Below, one piece after another: positions 36,771-45,938 of a DNA stretch of 64,000 nucleotides (position 1 is its first letter; each line of letters begins with the position of its first letter). Below the pieces are notes generated by a model. The model ran no database searches, was not told the DNA's origin, and saw only the letters and a list, made by a program, of their open reading frames with translations. This DNA comes from Planctomycetota bacterium (GTDB lineage: Bacteria; Planctomycetota; Planctomycetia; Planctomycetales; Planctomycetaceae). The translations under genes were made by a program, and so were the position numbers. The DNA lies in contig JAFEBS010000023.1 of the NCBI GenBank assembly GCA_018242525.1, forward strand, positions 186,001-250,000. Direction: 5' to 3'.

Positions 36771-37727
36771 CTATTTCCTGATCGCGTACCACTCCCTTTT
36801 GAAAAAGGTCGCCTCGGTACTTAAACCCTCACGATCGCAGAATTCGGTCAGTGCCTGGAGTCGCTGAACGGGATCGGCATCGCATGTCCACCAGATCTTG
36901 GGCTGGCATTCCTGGCAGAATTCCAGTGGTTGGCGATCGCTTTCTTCGCGGCTGGCGGAACCGTTCATGCAGCACTCACCGGCGACACAATGGGGGATTC
37001 CCAGCATGTGGCCGGTTTCATGCATGGCGGTTTTCAGCGTTCGGCGCAGGCACAGCCGAAATGCTTCGTCACTCAGGCGCGGGTCGCCGTTGCGGTGCAG
37101 TGACCAGACTCCGATGCGATCGTTGATGGACGCCTGGCCGAACACCCAATTCAGATTTCCCGGCCACAGGTCTGTGGTCACGAGGGCAATCGTCGCGATG
37201 GCGTCCGGGCGATGCCTGGGTTTCAGCACATCATCCAGAATCCACGTGGTTAACACCTGGGGGGTATCGTGTCGCAGGCGTTTGGCCGTTTCGGGAATCT
37301 CCCCCAGGGGCTGGGCGGGCAGAGTCTTGACTGTCACTCCGAAGAAGTGTCCCATGAATTCCGACGTGCGGTCCAGGATCCGCAACTGAGTTTCGTCGAA
37401 CTCGCCGAGCGGTTGAATATCGATCCCCTGGAAGTCTGCATGCAGTGGTTTCTGGTTGCGGGACTGCACGTATTGAGCGAACGTCTGTCCCCCTTCCGGG
37501 AATCGTTCCAGCCAGTCGCCGTCGCGGTTTGGTCGCTTGGCAATGTGCAGTGGCCGGATTCTTTCGACTTGCGCCAGCAGTGGATCAAAATCGGCGGACA
37601 ACTTTGGCTGCAGCGGGGTGTCTTTGTCAGTCGGCTGACTTAACAACCACGACCGGCTTGCCAGGGCAATGGCGATCAGTGCGAAGACAAATCCGATGCG
37701 GAATCTGGCTTTGCTGGCAGAAGTCAC
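36771..37727 (-). CDS. Archaemetzincin-like zinc metalloprotease, membrane-anchored
   Basis: 318 residues from GTG 37727, which follows GAGGAG at eight bases. The reading frame is open further but would overlap the VOC gene. Residues about 8-28 form an N-terminal membrane helix (FRIGFVFALIAIALASRSWLL). The active site reads HETGHMLGIPHC, then C-x4-C-x-M with ECCMNGS, and 16 residues later CQEC; this is the archaemetzincin pattern, with three His for one zinc and four Cys for a second, structural zinc. The catalytic Glu is present. The soluble part should be outside the cytoplasm. Two decayed copies of its 3' end lie at 32.2 and 34.1 kb. Confidence 0.9.
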   Translation of the reverse strand: MTSASKARFRIGFVFALIAIALASRSWLLSQPTDKDTPLQPKLSADFDPLLAQVERIRPLHIAKRPNRDGDWLERFPEGGQTFAQYVQSRNQKPLHADFQGIDIQPLGEFDETQLRILDRTSEFMGHFFGVTVKTLPAQPLGEIPETAKRLRHDTPQVLTTWILDDVLKPRHRPDAIATIALVTTDLWPGNLNWVFGQASINDRIGVWSLHRNGDPRLSDEAFRLCLRRTLKTAMHETGHMLGIPHCVAGECCMNGSASREESDRQPLEFCQECQPKIWWTCDADPVQRLQALTEFCDREGLSTEATFFKREWYAIRK

Positions 37728-37743
37728 AATCGGACTCCTCACA

Positions 37744-38175
37744 TCAGGCGTTCGTCGCACACTCCGCCAGTGGTTTCCCGATTTCCCAGTGGTGTCCGAA
37801 TGGGTCGAACAATCGACCGACGCGCCAGCCGTAAGGTTGGTCACTCACCGGCCAGACAATGGTCGCTCCCGCGTTGATGGCCCGATCATACAAGGCATCT
37901 GGATCGGCAACTGTCAGGACCATGCGAACCGTGCCACCCCCCAACGATTCAGGGCTGAAGTTGGAATGCGGTGGCGACTCGTCAGCGATCCAGAAGTCCG
38001 CTCCGTCGACGGACAGGTGAGCCACAACGCTCCCCTGCCCGTCGTCGATGAGCATCACCACGACAGCGCCGAATGCCCGTTGATAGAATTCGACAGCCGC
38101 CGCCCCGCGCCGGACCGAGAGCATCGGAGCAATTGTGGTTCTCGGCTTGGCGGCGATTTGCGGTGACAAAGTCAT
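37744..38175 (-). CDS. VOC/glyoxalase-fold protein (PhnB-like)
   Basis: 143 residues from ATG 38175; a GTG seven residues upstream is possible. It has the VOC double beta-alpha-beta3 pattern: PMLSVRRGAAAVEFYQRAFGA, MLIDDGQGSVVAHLSVDGADFWIAD, MVLTVADPDALYDRAINAGA, and the ending RVGRLFDPFGHHWEIG. This matches the PhnB/DUF1428 group of glyoxalase-like proteins, whose substrate is mostly unknown. It is cytoplasmic. It follows sucD by 28 bases on the same strand and precedes the protease gene by 16 bases. Confidence 0.9.
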   Translation of the reverse strand: MTLSPQIAAKPRTTIAPMLSVRRGAAAVEFYQRAFGAVVVMLIDDGQGSVVAHLSVDGADFWIADESPPHSNFSPESLGGGTVRMVLTVADPDALYDRAINAGATIVWPVSDQPYGWRVGRLFDPFGHHWEIGKPLAECATNA

Positions 38176-38203
38176 TGTGATCTCGAATTCGACCACGTGT
38201 CGC

Positions 38204-39103
38204 TTATTTTCGGGCGTCGATTGCCCGCTTCATGGCGGTTCCCATGTCGGCCGGGCTATCGGCGACGACGACACCGACGTCTTCCAGGGCCTTCTTCTTT
38301 TCAGCGGCGGTTCCGGCCCCCCCCGAGATGATGGCCCCGGCGTGACCCATTCGCTTGCCTGGGGGGGCGGTGGCTCCGGCGATGAAGGCGGCAACCGGTT
38401 TCGTGACGTGTTCCTTGATGTACTGAGCGGCCTGAATTTCGGCATTGCCGCCGATTTCACCGATCATCAGGATCGCTTCCGTTTTTGGATCGTCCTGGAA
38501 CATCTGCAGAAGTTCGATGTACATCGTCCCAATGATCGGGTCGCCGCCGATGCCAACGGCGGTGGATTGGCCCAGACCGATGTTGCCCATCTGCCAGGCG
38601 GCTTCGTACGTCAGCGTGCCGCTCTTGCTGATCAGGCCGACAGTCCCCTGCTTGTGAATGTATCCGGGCATAATCCCGATCTTCGCGACGCCTGGTGTGA
38701 TGATGCCCGGACAATTGGGGCCGATCAGGCGGCTCTTGCTTCCCTGCATGGCGCGGTGGACTCGGGCCATGTCCAGAACGGGAATCCCTTCGGTGATGCA
38801 GACGATCAACCCGATTCCGGCATCGGCCGCTTCCAGGATCGCATCGGCGGCGAACGGCGGGGGGACGAAGATCAACGAACAGTTCGCGCCCGTCTTTCGG
38901 ATTGCCTCTTCGACGGTATTGAAAACCGGGAAACCGTCGATTTCGGTCCCGCCTTTGCCGGGGGTGCAACCTCCGACGAAGACGTCTTCGCCCGGCCGAT
39001 GTTCCTGCGCATAGGCCCGGCACTGCTGCGAATGGAACAGTCCCGACTTACCGGTGATCCCCTGACAGATAATCTTCGTGTGCTTGTCGACCAGAATACT
39101 CAT
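38204..39103 (-). CDS. sucD: Succinate-CoA ligase, alpha subunit
   Basis: 299 residues, full length. N-terminal CoA-binding Rossmann segment [30 protein letters not shown], and a conserved [10 protein letters not shown]; the phosphorylated histidine is in the [10 protein letters not shown] segment near residue 250. With SucC it converts succinyl-CoA to succinate with formation of ATP or GTP in the citric acid cycle. The sucC gene ends 97 bases upstream on the same strand, the standard arrangement. Confidence 0.98.
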   Translation of the reverse strand: MSILVDKHTKIICQGITGKSGLFHSQQCRAYAQEHRPGEDVFVGGCTPGKGGTEIDGFPVFNTVEEAIRKTGANCSLIFVPPPFAADAILEAADAGIGLIVCITEGIPVLDMARVHRAMQGSKSRLIGPNCPGIITPGVAKIGIMPGYIHKQGTVGLISKSGTLTYEAAWQMGNIGLGQSTAVGIGGDPIIGTMYIELLQMFQDDPKTEAILMIGEIGGNAEIQAAQYIKEHVTKPVAAFIAGATAPPGKRMGHAGAIISGGAGTAAEKKKALEDVGVVVADSPADMGTAMKRAIDARK

Positions 39104-39199
39104 GATGGATGCTGTTTCACCTTTTGGCGTTGGATTCGAGTTTGCGGTGATCGGAAAACGAGAAAAACGGGGAAGAATGAATCCCCCCGCTCGATAGGA

Positions 39200-40387
39200 C
39201 TAGGCGCCCAGCGAGGCTACGGCTTTCTTCGCGGCGTCGGTCAGGTCGGTTCCGATCACAATCTTCTTGCCGCTGTCAGCCAGCATTTTACGGGCGATAT
39301 CGACGTTGGTCCCTTCCAGTCGCACGACCAGCGGGACGGTGATGCCAATCTTGTCGTATGCACCCAGCAGTGCGGTCACGATCGTGTCGCACTTCATGAT
39401 GCCGCCGAAAATATTGACCAGGATCCCCTTCACATTGGGATCGGCGAGGATGATGCGAAACGCTTCCGTCACCTGGTCAACGTTCGCGCCACCACCGACG
39501 TCCAGGAAGTTGGCCGGTGCTCCGCCGTGGTACTTGATGATGTCCATTGTGCTCATCGCCAGCCCGGCACCGTTGACCAGGCAGCCCAGGTTGCCGTCCA
39601 GTTTTACGTAGCTGAGCCCCGAGGCCTGGGCCTGGACTTCCATCGGCTCTTCTTCGTTCAGGTCACGCAGGGCGACCAGGTCCTGATGTCGGAACAACGC
39701 ATTGTCGTCAAATGTCACCTTCGCATCACCGACCACCAGATCCCCGTCGGCGGTCACAACCAGCGGGTTGATTTCGACCATGCTGCAGTCGTTGTCAATG
39801 AAGAACTGGCAAACCTGGCGGAACAGCTTTTCCGCCGCCCGGACCGAGGTTCCATCCAGGCCCAATCGATAGGCCACGTTGCGTGCCTGGTACGGCAACA
39901 GTCCCGCTTCGACATCGAAAGGTTCCTGCAGGATCTTTTCCGGGGTGTTGTGGGCCACCACTTCGATTTCCATTCCACCCTCGGTGGACGCAATCAAAAT
40001 GGGACCGCCGGATTCACGATCCACGACGACTCCCAGGTACATTTCCCGGGCGATCTTCAGGCCTTCTTCGATCAGCAGCACATTGACGTTCTTTCCTTCG
40101 CCACCGGTCTGGATGGTGACCAGCGTGCTGCCGAGCATTCGCGTGGCGTGATCCCTGGCCGCGTCCGCCGACTTGACCAGGACCACACCGGGCTGATCGG
40201 GATGCTGCTTGAATCGGCCCTTGCCGCGGCCTCCGGCGTGAATTTGAGATTTCACAACGGCCAGCGGGCCACCCAGTTCCGAGAACGCGTTGGCGGCTTC
40301 GTCGGGCGACTTGGCGACAATGCCACGAGGGACCTTGACCCCACCCTTAGCCAGAAGTTGCTTGGCTTGATACTCGTGAATCTTCAT
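39200..40387 (-). CDS. sucC: Succinate-CoA ligase, beta subunit
   Basis: 395 residues, full length. Starts [17 protein letters not shown] after AGGAA at five bases. The ATP-grasp domain ([13 protein letters not shown] near 46-58) and [22 protein letters not shown] are diagnostic, and the C-terminal flavodoxin-like part contains [14 protein letters not shown]. It forms the nucleotide-binding subunit of the enzyme encoded with sucD. The promoter for the pair should lie in 40388-40500. Confidence 0.98.
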   Translation of the reverse strand: MKIHEYQAKQLLAKGGVKVPRGIVAKSPDEAANAFSELGGPLAVVKSQIHAGGRGKGRFKQHPDQPGVVLVKSADAARDHATRMLGSTLVTIQTGGEGKNVNVLLIEEGLKIAREMYLGVVVDRESGGPILIASTEGGMEIEVVAHNTPEKILQEPFDVEAGLLPYQARNVAYRLGLDGTSVRAAEKLFRQVCQFFIDNDCSMVEINPLVVTADGDLVVGDAKVTFDDNALFRHQDLVALRDLNEEEPMEVQAQASGLSYVKLDGNLGCLVNGAGLAMSTMDIIKYHGGAPANFLDVGGGANVDQVTEAFRIILADPNVKGILVNIFGGIMKCDTIVTALLGAYDKIGITVPLVVRLEGTNVDIARKMLADSGKKIVIGTDLTDAAKKAVASLGA

Positions 40388-40765
40388 CGAAATTCCTGCA
40401 TGTCATCGGGACAGTTGATCAATTGGCCATCAGAGTTCCCGATGATAGCCATGCTTCCTGGATTGTTCTACGAAACAGGCCGGTTTGCCGGGATCGGCCG
40501 ACGTCTGAAGCTGAAAGAGATGTAAGCGTTGAGTGAGCTTTGACCGCAGAAACCTGGTTGCAAGTCGTTTTCTGCGATTGAAATCGGACGAATTGAACGA
40601 TGGGTTTCGGAAATGCGAAGGAGTCGGCCCGACAGTCGCGGTTATTCCTCTTCAGTCGATTTGGTCCATTGGTGGGATTCAACCAATCCACGGAATTCAC
40701 CCATTCCAGGTGCAACGCTATCATTTCGTGAACAGTTGCAAATCACACCCGGGGAATCCAGTCCG
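40388..40765. other. Intergenic region between divergent sucC and mutarotase genes
   Basis: No gene or clear element recognised. As the two neighbours diverge, both promoters should lie here. Confidence 0.5.
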
Positions 40766-41197
40766 ATGCTGAAGCACATTCCGCCCTGTCTGTCGCCAGA
40801 GTTAATGTCGATCCTGATGCGTATGGGGCACGGCGATGAAATTGTCCTGGCGGATGGGAATTTTCCCGCGGAATCGCATGCACAGCGAGTTGTGCGGGCG
40901 GACGGACATGGAGTTCCGGTAATCCTGGACGCGATCCTCAAGTTTTTCCCGTTGGATACATTTGTGGATCATCCGGCGAGCGTGATGCAACCCGTGGACG
41001 AAGAGACACCCGAGCCCCCGATTTGGACCGAGTATCGGACATTGCTGGCCACGCACGAAGGTCGTGATATCGAACTGCGGCCCGTCGAGCGGTTTCGGTT
41101 CTATGATTTTGCGAAGACGGCGTACGCGATTGTCGCGACGGGCGAAACTGCGATCTATGCCAATCTGATCCTGAAAAAAGGAGTTGTCATGCATTGA
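40766..41197 (+). CDS. RbsD/FucU-family sugar mutarotase
   Basis: 143 residues of the RbsD/FucU family. The start MLKHIPPCLSPELMSILMRMGHGDEIVLADGNFPA is the FucU pattern, with the His in GHGDEI and the Asp in DGNFPA as active-site residues, and the ending FAKTAYAIVATGETAIYANLILKKGV is typical. FucU interconverts the anomers of L-fucose, while RbsD acts on ribose; the FucU branch fits better. The enzyme is cytoplasmic. No fucose pathway gene is next to it. The ATG at 40766 was chosen because upstream in-frame sequence is not conserved in type. Confidence 0.92.
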   Translation: MLKHIPPCLSPELMSILMRMGHGDEIVLADGNFPAESHAQRVVRADGHGVPVILDAILKFFPLDTFVDHPASVMQPVDEETPEPPIWTEYRTLLATHEGRDIELRPVERFRFYDFAKTAYAIVATGETAIYANLILKKGVVMH

Positions 41198-41251
41198 CGC
41201 TGAGCCGCGGTTTTGCCTTGAGCCACCTTTGATTACTTGCCATGGGTTCCC

Positions 41252-43261
41252 ATGAATACTGACGCCGTTCTCGATGATCTTCGCTCGCGCATTGAAGCCG
41301 GGTATCCCCTGCTGTTTCTGCAGACCTGGGAGGAGCAGCGGTGGGAACGCGAATTGGCAGAATTGTCGTTGGAGATCGAACGGGGCCTGGTCACCTGGAC
41401 CATCACAACCGGACTACAACCGCCGCCACTGGGGGAGGAACAGGCGGAGCCGTCGGCCTGGAAACTGCTTCAGCAGTTGGGTGACTATCCCCCGAGTCAC
41501 GTTTTCCTGGTCAAGGATTTTCATGCATGGATCAATGATCCGGTGATCGTGCGCCGGTTGCGTGACCTTGTGAATGAGCTGATCACTCAGCGGAAGACCC
41601 TGATATTTCTCGGGCCCGTTGCTGAAATTCCCTTCGATCTGGCCAAGGATTCGGTTCGGATCGAGCTTCCGCTGCCGGATTACGAAGACTTGCGAGTCGA
41701 ATTTGACGCGGTGTTGGCGGAACGACGTGAATCTGACGAGGCGGAACTGTCACTGACGAGCGACGAGGAGGACAAGCTGATCAAGGCGGTGATGGGTTTG
41801 TCGACTCAGGAATCCCGCAAAGCCTGGCGGCGTGCCCTGCGTGGCCGCGCACAGCTCGACGATGCCGTGTTCACAACCCTGATTTCCGAGAAACGAACGC
41901 TGGCATCCGGTTCGGACCTGCTGGAATTCTATGACCTCGAGGAAGGGGTCGGTGACATCGGTGGACTGGACGCCCTGAAAGACTGGATGGGGCGCCGTGC
42001 CGAGGCGTATTCACCGCGCGCCCGGGAACAGGGTATTCCTCTCCCCAAGGGGATGTTGTTGCTGGGCGTGCAGGGTTGCGGCAAAAGTCTGACCGCCCGG
42101 GCGACGGCGCGACTGCTCAGCTTTCCGCTGATTCGTCTGGACATTGCCAACCTGCTGGGGAGTGCCCGCGGCGAATCGGAAAAAAACATGCGTAACGCGC
42201 TGGCGCTGGTGGAATCGATCGCGCCGGCCGTGCTGTGGCTGGATGAAATTGAGAAGGGTTTCGCCGGCGTGGAAACCGATGGCGGCGGTGGCAGCGATGC
42301 CACGATGACGCGCCTGGTCGGTACGTTCCTGACTTGGATGAGTGAAATTCAAAAGCCGATCTTCGTCATCGCCACGGCGAACTCGGTTCAGAATCTGCCA
42401 CCGGAAATGCTGCGACGTGGCCGGTTTGACGAGTTGTTTTTTGTCGACCTGCCGAACTTCGACGAGCGCAAAAACATCTTGGGGATCCACCTGAAAAAAC
42501 GCGGCTGGAAGCCGGAGCAATTCGATATTGATGACCTGGCGACGCGGTCCGACGGTTTCAGCGGTGCGGAACTGGAACAGATCGTCGTCACTGCGATGAT
42601 CGACGCGTTCGGTCAGGGGCACATCCTGAGCCAGGACGATCTGGAACGGTCGTGGCGATCGACAGTTCCGTTGTCCGTCACGATGGAGGACAAGATCTTC
42701 GCGCTGCGGAACTGGGCGCAGGATCGCTGTCGCCGGGCGACCTCGGACAGCCGGGTGACGTCGATGCTGGAATCGGAAGAACGTCACAATGCGATGCAGA
42801 TTCCCGACGATGAAGGCGATGCCGACACGCCGTTGCCCCCGTGGGCTCAGTTGGCTTATTCGGGCCAGCTCAAGGCGGCCCTGGTCGAATTTGTGCGTGC
42901 CGACAGGGATGTTCTATTTCCAGATCTGGCGGAAGCACTGGGGAAGTACATGGAGGTGACGGGGGACCAGGGGTTGGCGACCCGTTCGAACCCCAATACC
43001 GTTCTGTGGGCTGGCATGAGTCAATCGCTGTGTGAGTTGATCAATGAATTGGTCTCTTCCAAGCGATTGTACATTCACCCCACGGATGTCGAACGTTACA
43101 AGGCCATTCAAAAGGGCCTGCGGCTGCCGATCTTGAAGGAACCAACCGAGGATCGCCTGCCGCGAGCGGCCTGGCTGCCGAGCTCATTGCGGTGTGCGCC
43201 CCATCCCGTTCATGCGGCCAAGCTGGCACGAATTGGCCGAATGAAGCTGTCTGGCGGTTGA
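41252..43261 (+). CDS. Ycf46-like AAA ATPase
   Basis: 669 residues from ATG 41252 (a TTG lies five codons earlier). An N-terminal domain of about 210 residues, DDLRSRIEAGYPLLFLQTWEE, is that of the Ycf46 group. The AAA domain follows, led by FYDLEEGVGDIGGLDALKDWM; Walker A is GVQGCGKS (about 273-280), Walker B VLWLDEIEKGF, and an arginine-finger region LRRGRFDELFFVDLP. About 170 residues after the AAA domain (from about 490) are not part of the usual family and resemble no domain I know, with NTVLWAGMSQSLCELI. Family members are single-ring ATPases whose clients are mostly unknown. Cytoplasmic. Confidence 0.9.
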   Translation: MNTDAVLDDLRSRIEAGYPLLFLQTWEEQRWERELAELSLEIERGLVTWTITTGLQPPPLGEEQAEPSAWKLLQQLGDYPPSHVFLVKDFHAWINDPVIVRRLRDLVNELITQRKTLIFLGPVAEIPFDLAKDSVRIELPLPDYEDLRVEFDAVLAERRESDEAELSLTSDEEDKLIKAVMGLSTQESRKAWRRALRGRAQLDDAVFTTLISEKRTLASGSDLLEFYDLEEGVGDIGGLDALKDWMGRRAEAYSPRAREQGIPLPKGMLLLGVQGCGKSLTARATARLLSFPLIRLDIANLLGSARGESEKNMRNALALVESIAPAVLWLDEIEKGFAGVETDGGGGSDATMTRLVGTFLTWMSEIQKPIFVIATANSVQNLPPEMLRRGRFDELFFVDLPNFDERKNILGIHLKKRGWKPEQFDIDDLATRSDGFSGAELEQIVVTAMIDAFGQGHILSQDDLERSWRSTVPLSVTMEDKIFALRNWAQDRCRRATSDSRVTSMLESEERHNAMQIPDDEGDADTPLPPWAQLAYSGQLKAALVEFVRADRDVLFPDLAEALGKYMEVTGDQGLATRSNPNTVLWAGMSQSLCELINELVSSKRLYIHPTDVERYKAIQKGLRLPILKEPTEDRLPRAAWLPSSLRCAPHPVHAAKLARIGRMKLSGG

Positions 43262-43629
43262 ATCAGGTCTACGACCTTTGCCGGCACGGCTGTTCAAGAC
43301 TGCTGAGAATTGCCAATCCTGTCGGGAACGGTCGCGAATTGGGGTTGGTTCCAGTCGATGACGACAGGGCCATCGCCTTTTTCAACTTGTGTTGAACGGT
43401 CTTACTGTCGTCCGCAAGGCCGTGCGAGTGCACAATCAGCACGGCCTTGTCGCGGACTCCAAGACCGTGGCACCCGATTCCCAATTTGAAAGAGGTGATC
43501 GCCCTGTCGATGACGGCTTTACGTCTTGCGGTCGGGTTAACTCAGCCACATAGTATTTCTATCCTGAATAACCTGGCATCCAATACTCGGTACGCGGTAC
43601 TCCAAGGCGACTTTAAGAAGGCAATCAGC
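43262..43629. other. Intergenic region before the CHAP-protein gene
   Basis: Apart from the long hairpin at 43409-43458 and its tail, I see no gene. The frame of the next gene is open back to 43447, but that part lacks a signal peptide or ribosome binding site and is not considered coding. Confidence 0.5.
43409..43458 (+). repeat. Long imperfect hairpin with REP-like tail
   Basis: A 10-bp perfect stem AAGGCCGTGC (43416-43425) and GCACGGCCTT (43439-43448), extended by GTCCGC / GCGGAC across a 3-base bulge. There is no T-run, so a terminator is unlikely. It is followed at 43467-43477 by GTGGCACCCGA, the same 11 bases that follow the right REP hairpin near 36.7 kb. Confidence 0.7.
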
Positions 43630-44490
43630 GTGAAGATTCTGAGATTCGTCGGGACGGTGGTTTTGCTCTTTGGAGCGGCAACCGGGAACGCAGCCACCCC
43701 GCCGACACCGGTCGTGACCTCCATCACGGGCTATTCCGATGGGTTTACAGTCCGCAATGGTCGCTTCACCGGCCAGATCGCGCTTCCGCCCGGCGCGACG
43801 AATCGCTACAAGAATTTTCTTGCCAGTGATTCGTATCACATGGGCAATCCGGCCGCGAATCCGTATTACTGGGACATTCAAGGGTCCAATTTTGGTGCTG
43901 CCAAGGGGGCCCTGGACTTCGGAACGAGCCCGAATCCGTTTACCTCGATCACTATCGTCAGTTGGAGCGCCACGGCGATTCGGGTGAAAGTTGTGGCCTC
44001 ACCGGCATTTCTGTCATGCGCAATCGCGCTCAAGGTCAAGAACTCGACCGGTCAAACGTCCAGTGTGTTTCATGACAACGTGGCGGGAACCATCAGCGGC
44101 CGTGGGGCTGGACAGTGTACCTGGTATGCCGCTTCCGTGCGTCTGCAGAAAGGGCTGTCGATCCCTCCAACGCCGTGGGGTACGAACGGATCAATTCCGC
44201 CTGTGGGTGGAACTGATAACGGTTACCGACCGAAACTGTGGGACTGCGTGATTTACGCCGGCCATATCGCCATTATCACCACGACTCCGGTACAGACGAA
44301 CAATGCGGATGGCTCCATCAAATGGGCATTCACAGTTTCGGAGTACAATGCCCAGTGGACGGAAAGTCTTTCAACCAGTACGCGGTACTTTTCCCTCAGT
44401 AAGCCGAACTCAAAGAATCAGCGCACTGTGACGATGGGAATCGGTACAAATCTGAATGCCAGCTACAATGCGTACGGATATTTCCGCTAA
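43630..44490 (+). CDS. Secreted CHAP-domain protein
   Basis: 286 residues from GTG 43630, which follows AAGAAGG at eight bases and opens a clear signal peptide (KILRFVGTVVLLFGAATGNAA). Residues about 30-130 look like a beta-sandwich of IPT/TIG type (WDIQGSNFGAAKGALDFG, then TSITIVSWSATAIRVKVV). The second half is a CHAP-like papain-fold domain: GAGQCTWYAASVR holds the catalytic Cys and AGHIAIITTTP the His. CHAP domains cut peptides or amide bonds in peptidoglycan. Expected periplasmic or secreted. A wall-hydrolase role fits, although planctomycete walls are thin. Confidence 0.82.
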   Translation: MKILRFVGTVVLLFGAATGNAATPPTPVVTSITGYSDGFTVRNGRFTGQIALPPGATNRYKNFLASDSYHMGNPAANPYYWDIQGSNFGAAKGALDFGTSPNPFTSITIVSWSATAIRVKVVASPAFLSCAIALKVKNSTGQTSSVFHDNVAGTISGRGAGQCTWYAASVRLQKGLSIPPTPWGTNGSIPPVGGTDNGYRPKLWDCVIYAGHIAIITTTPVQTNNADGSIKWAFTVSEYNAQWTESLSTSTRYFSLSKPNSKNQRTVTMGIGTNLNASYNAYGYFR

Positions 44491-44566
44491 GGATGAATTC
44501 TGCGGTCGCAAGTCAACTGTCCAGTGCATGGCCGCGTCGAGGGCAATCAGCAACATGAAAGGACGC

Positions 44567-45418
44567 TCAGGCAGGCTTTGCCACCAGAACCGGGTAGATC
44601 TGCATGGGAGTTTCCGACACGCTTTGTGTTTCAAATCCCGCTGACTTCAGCATCGCACGAACGTCGTCGGCAGTCCGTTGAACGTGGCTCAGGCCAAATG
44701 TTCGAGCGAGGAATGGGCCGGAGTTGTAGCGATCCACCAGTCCATGGGTCAGCAATCGGCCGTTCGGCTGGATCACGCTTCGCATGGCCCGCAACAACTG
44801 CAACGCCTGTTCGTCGGTCAGATACTCCAGCAGGCCGACGATTTTGATGGCGTGTGGAGAAACCTGCGGGAGCACGCTACGTATCTCGCGGGCGTCTCCC
44901 TGGACAAATTCCACCTGATCCTGCAATCCCCGCTCTTGTGCACATTGACGACCGTACTCGAAGGCATCCGAATCGCGATCGATCAGCCAGATCCTGACCT
45001 GGTCCGGTGACAGCCCGGCACGAATCACCGAGTCCTGCAGGTGCAGTCCGGGGCCGGCCCCAATTCCCAACAGATCCAGCCTGGATTCCCCGGAAAGCGA
45101 CTTGAGAAGTTCCGTCAGCCTGGCCGTGACCAGTTTGCGGCGGTTGCGCGTATCCATCGAAATCGGGTTGTATCGAACCGCCATTCGATCCATCCAGTCC
45201 ACGGGGCGACTGTTTTCATAGACGATGTTCATCGAACGCCAACCACCGGGCCGGACGAGAGATTCCTGGATCAATGGGCTCTTGCTGCGGCGAGCGACAC
45301 GCAGCAGATAGCTGGCGGGGAGCAATCGATTGCGCAGTGGATCCAGGACAGTCTTCAAGACGGCTTGTGCGGCGGGAAGGACTTCAAATCGGATCCCATC
45401 GACTTCCACAAACTTCAT
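44567..45418 (-). CDS. SAM-dependent methyltransferase (class I)
   Basis: 283 residues from ATG 45418, which follows AGGAGG at six bases. The SAM-binding motif I is LDLLGIGAGPGLHLQ near residue 130, the acidic end of strand 2 is WLIDRDSDAFEYG near 155, and VQGDAREIRSVLP near 180 corresponds to motif II/III. The N-terminal 110 residues, with SPLIQESLVRPGGWRSMNIVYEN, are unusual and may bind substrate. It stands divergently from the AMP-ligase gene, 520 bases away, and could be part of the biosynthetic cluster that follows; its substrate is unknown. Confidence 0.85.
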   Translation of the reverse strand: MKFVEVDGIRFEVLPAAQAVLKTVLDPLRNRLLPASYLLRVARRSKSPLIQESLVRPGGWRSMNIVYENSRPVDWMDRMAVRYNPISMDTRNRRKLVTARLTELLKSLSGESRLDLLGIGAGPGLHLQDSVIRAGLSPDQVRIWLIDRDSDAFEYGRQCAQERGLQDQVEFVQGDAREIRSVLPQVSPHAIKIVGLLEYLTDEQALQLLRAMRSVIQPNGRLLTHGLVDRYNSGPFLARTFGLSHVQRTADDVRAMLKSAGFETQSVSETPMQIYPVLVAKPA

Positions 45419-45938
45419 CACAAACCTCCTGAAGCACCGTGTTGTCACAGTTGGAGAGTGAACTCGATGGCCGAGCGGCAAAGGTTGCCGATGTCGGAAG
45501 ATCTGGCCAAAGAACCATCAGCCTGATGTCAATGTTTGGGGATCATATCGACTGCCGCAGTGGTTAAACATCAAATTTACTTGAGTGGCCGCTGTCTTGC
45601 CGTAGCGGTCCGACCTTCCACACGCCCGAAGTCCAGGCGATTAACGAAGGCTGGCAAGCCCTGAGTTCGCCGGACCTCATTTCTTCGGTAATTCCGTATC
45701 GGCCTGTGGAAACTCAAAAGAGATTCCCTGCGACTGTCGAAAAAAACGCAGAGGTTCCTCAAGTGGAGGAAGCTTCCTCTTCATCAGGCAATCACACAAT
45801 CCACCGGGATACTCACCAAGGCAGACATGTGGATTGCACTTTTTGTGAAGTTTTATGGTGAGCCTCCTGGATGTTGGAACGGACTGATGCGTCACTGGCA
45901 TTCATCGGGGATTGAATGCTGTGATGACGGAGTGGCCC
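45419..45938. other. Divergent intergenic region before the biosynthetic cluster
   Basis: 520 bases without a convincing gene. It should hold the promoters of both the methyltransferase and the cluster. A 74-codon minus-strand frame (45677-45901) with several Cys and Lys is present, but it has no ribosome binding site and I do not call it. Confidence 0.5.

Noticed and set aside
38135..40525. 796-codon plus-strand open frame opposite sucCD
   Set aside because: It is antisense to two certain genes; the absence of stops follows from high-GC codon use.
45677..45901. 74-codon Cys/Lys-rich minus-strand frame between the methyltransferase and AMP-ligase genes
   Set aside because: No ribosome binding site, no recognisable domain, and it lies where promoters are expected.
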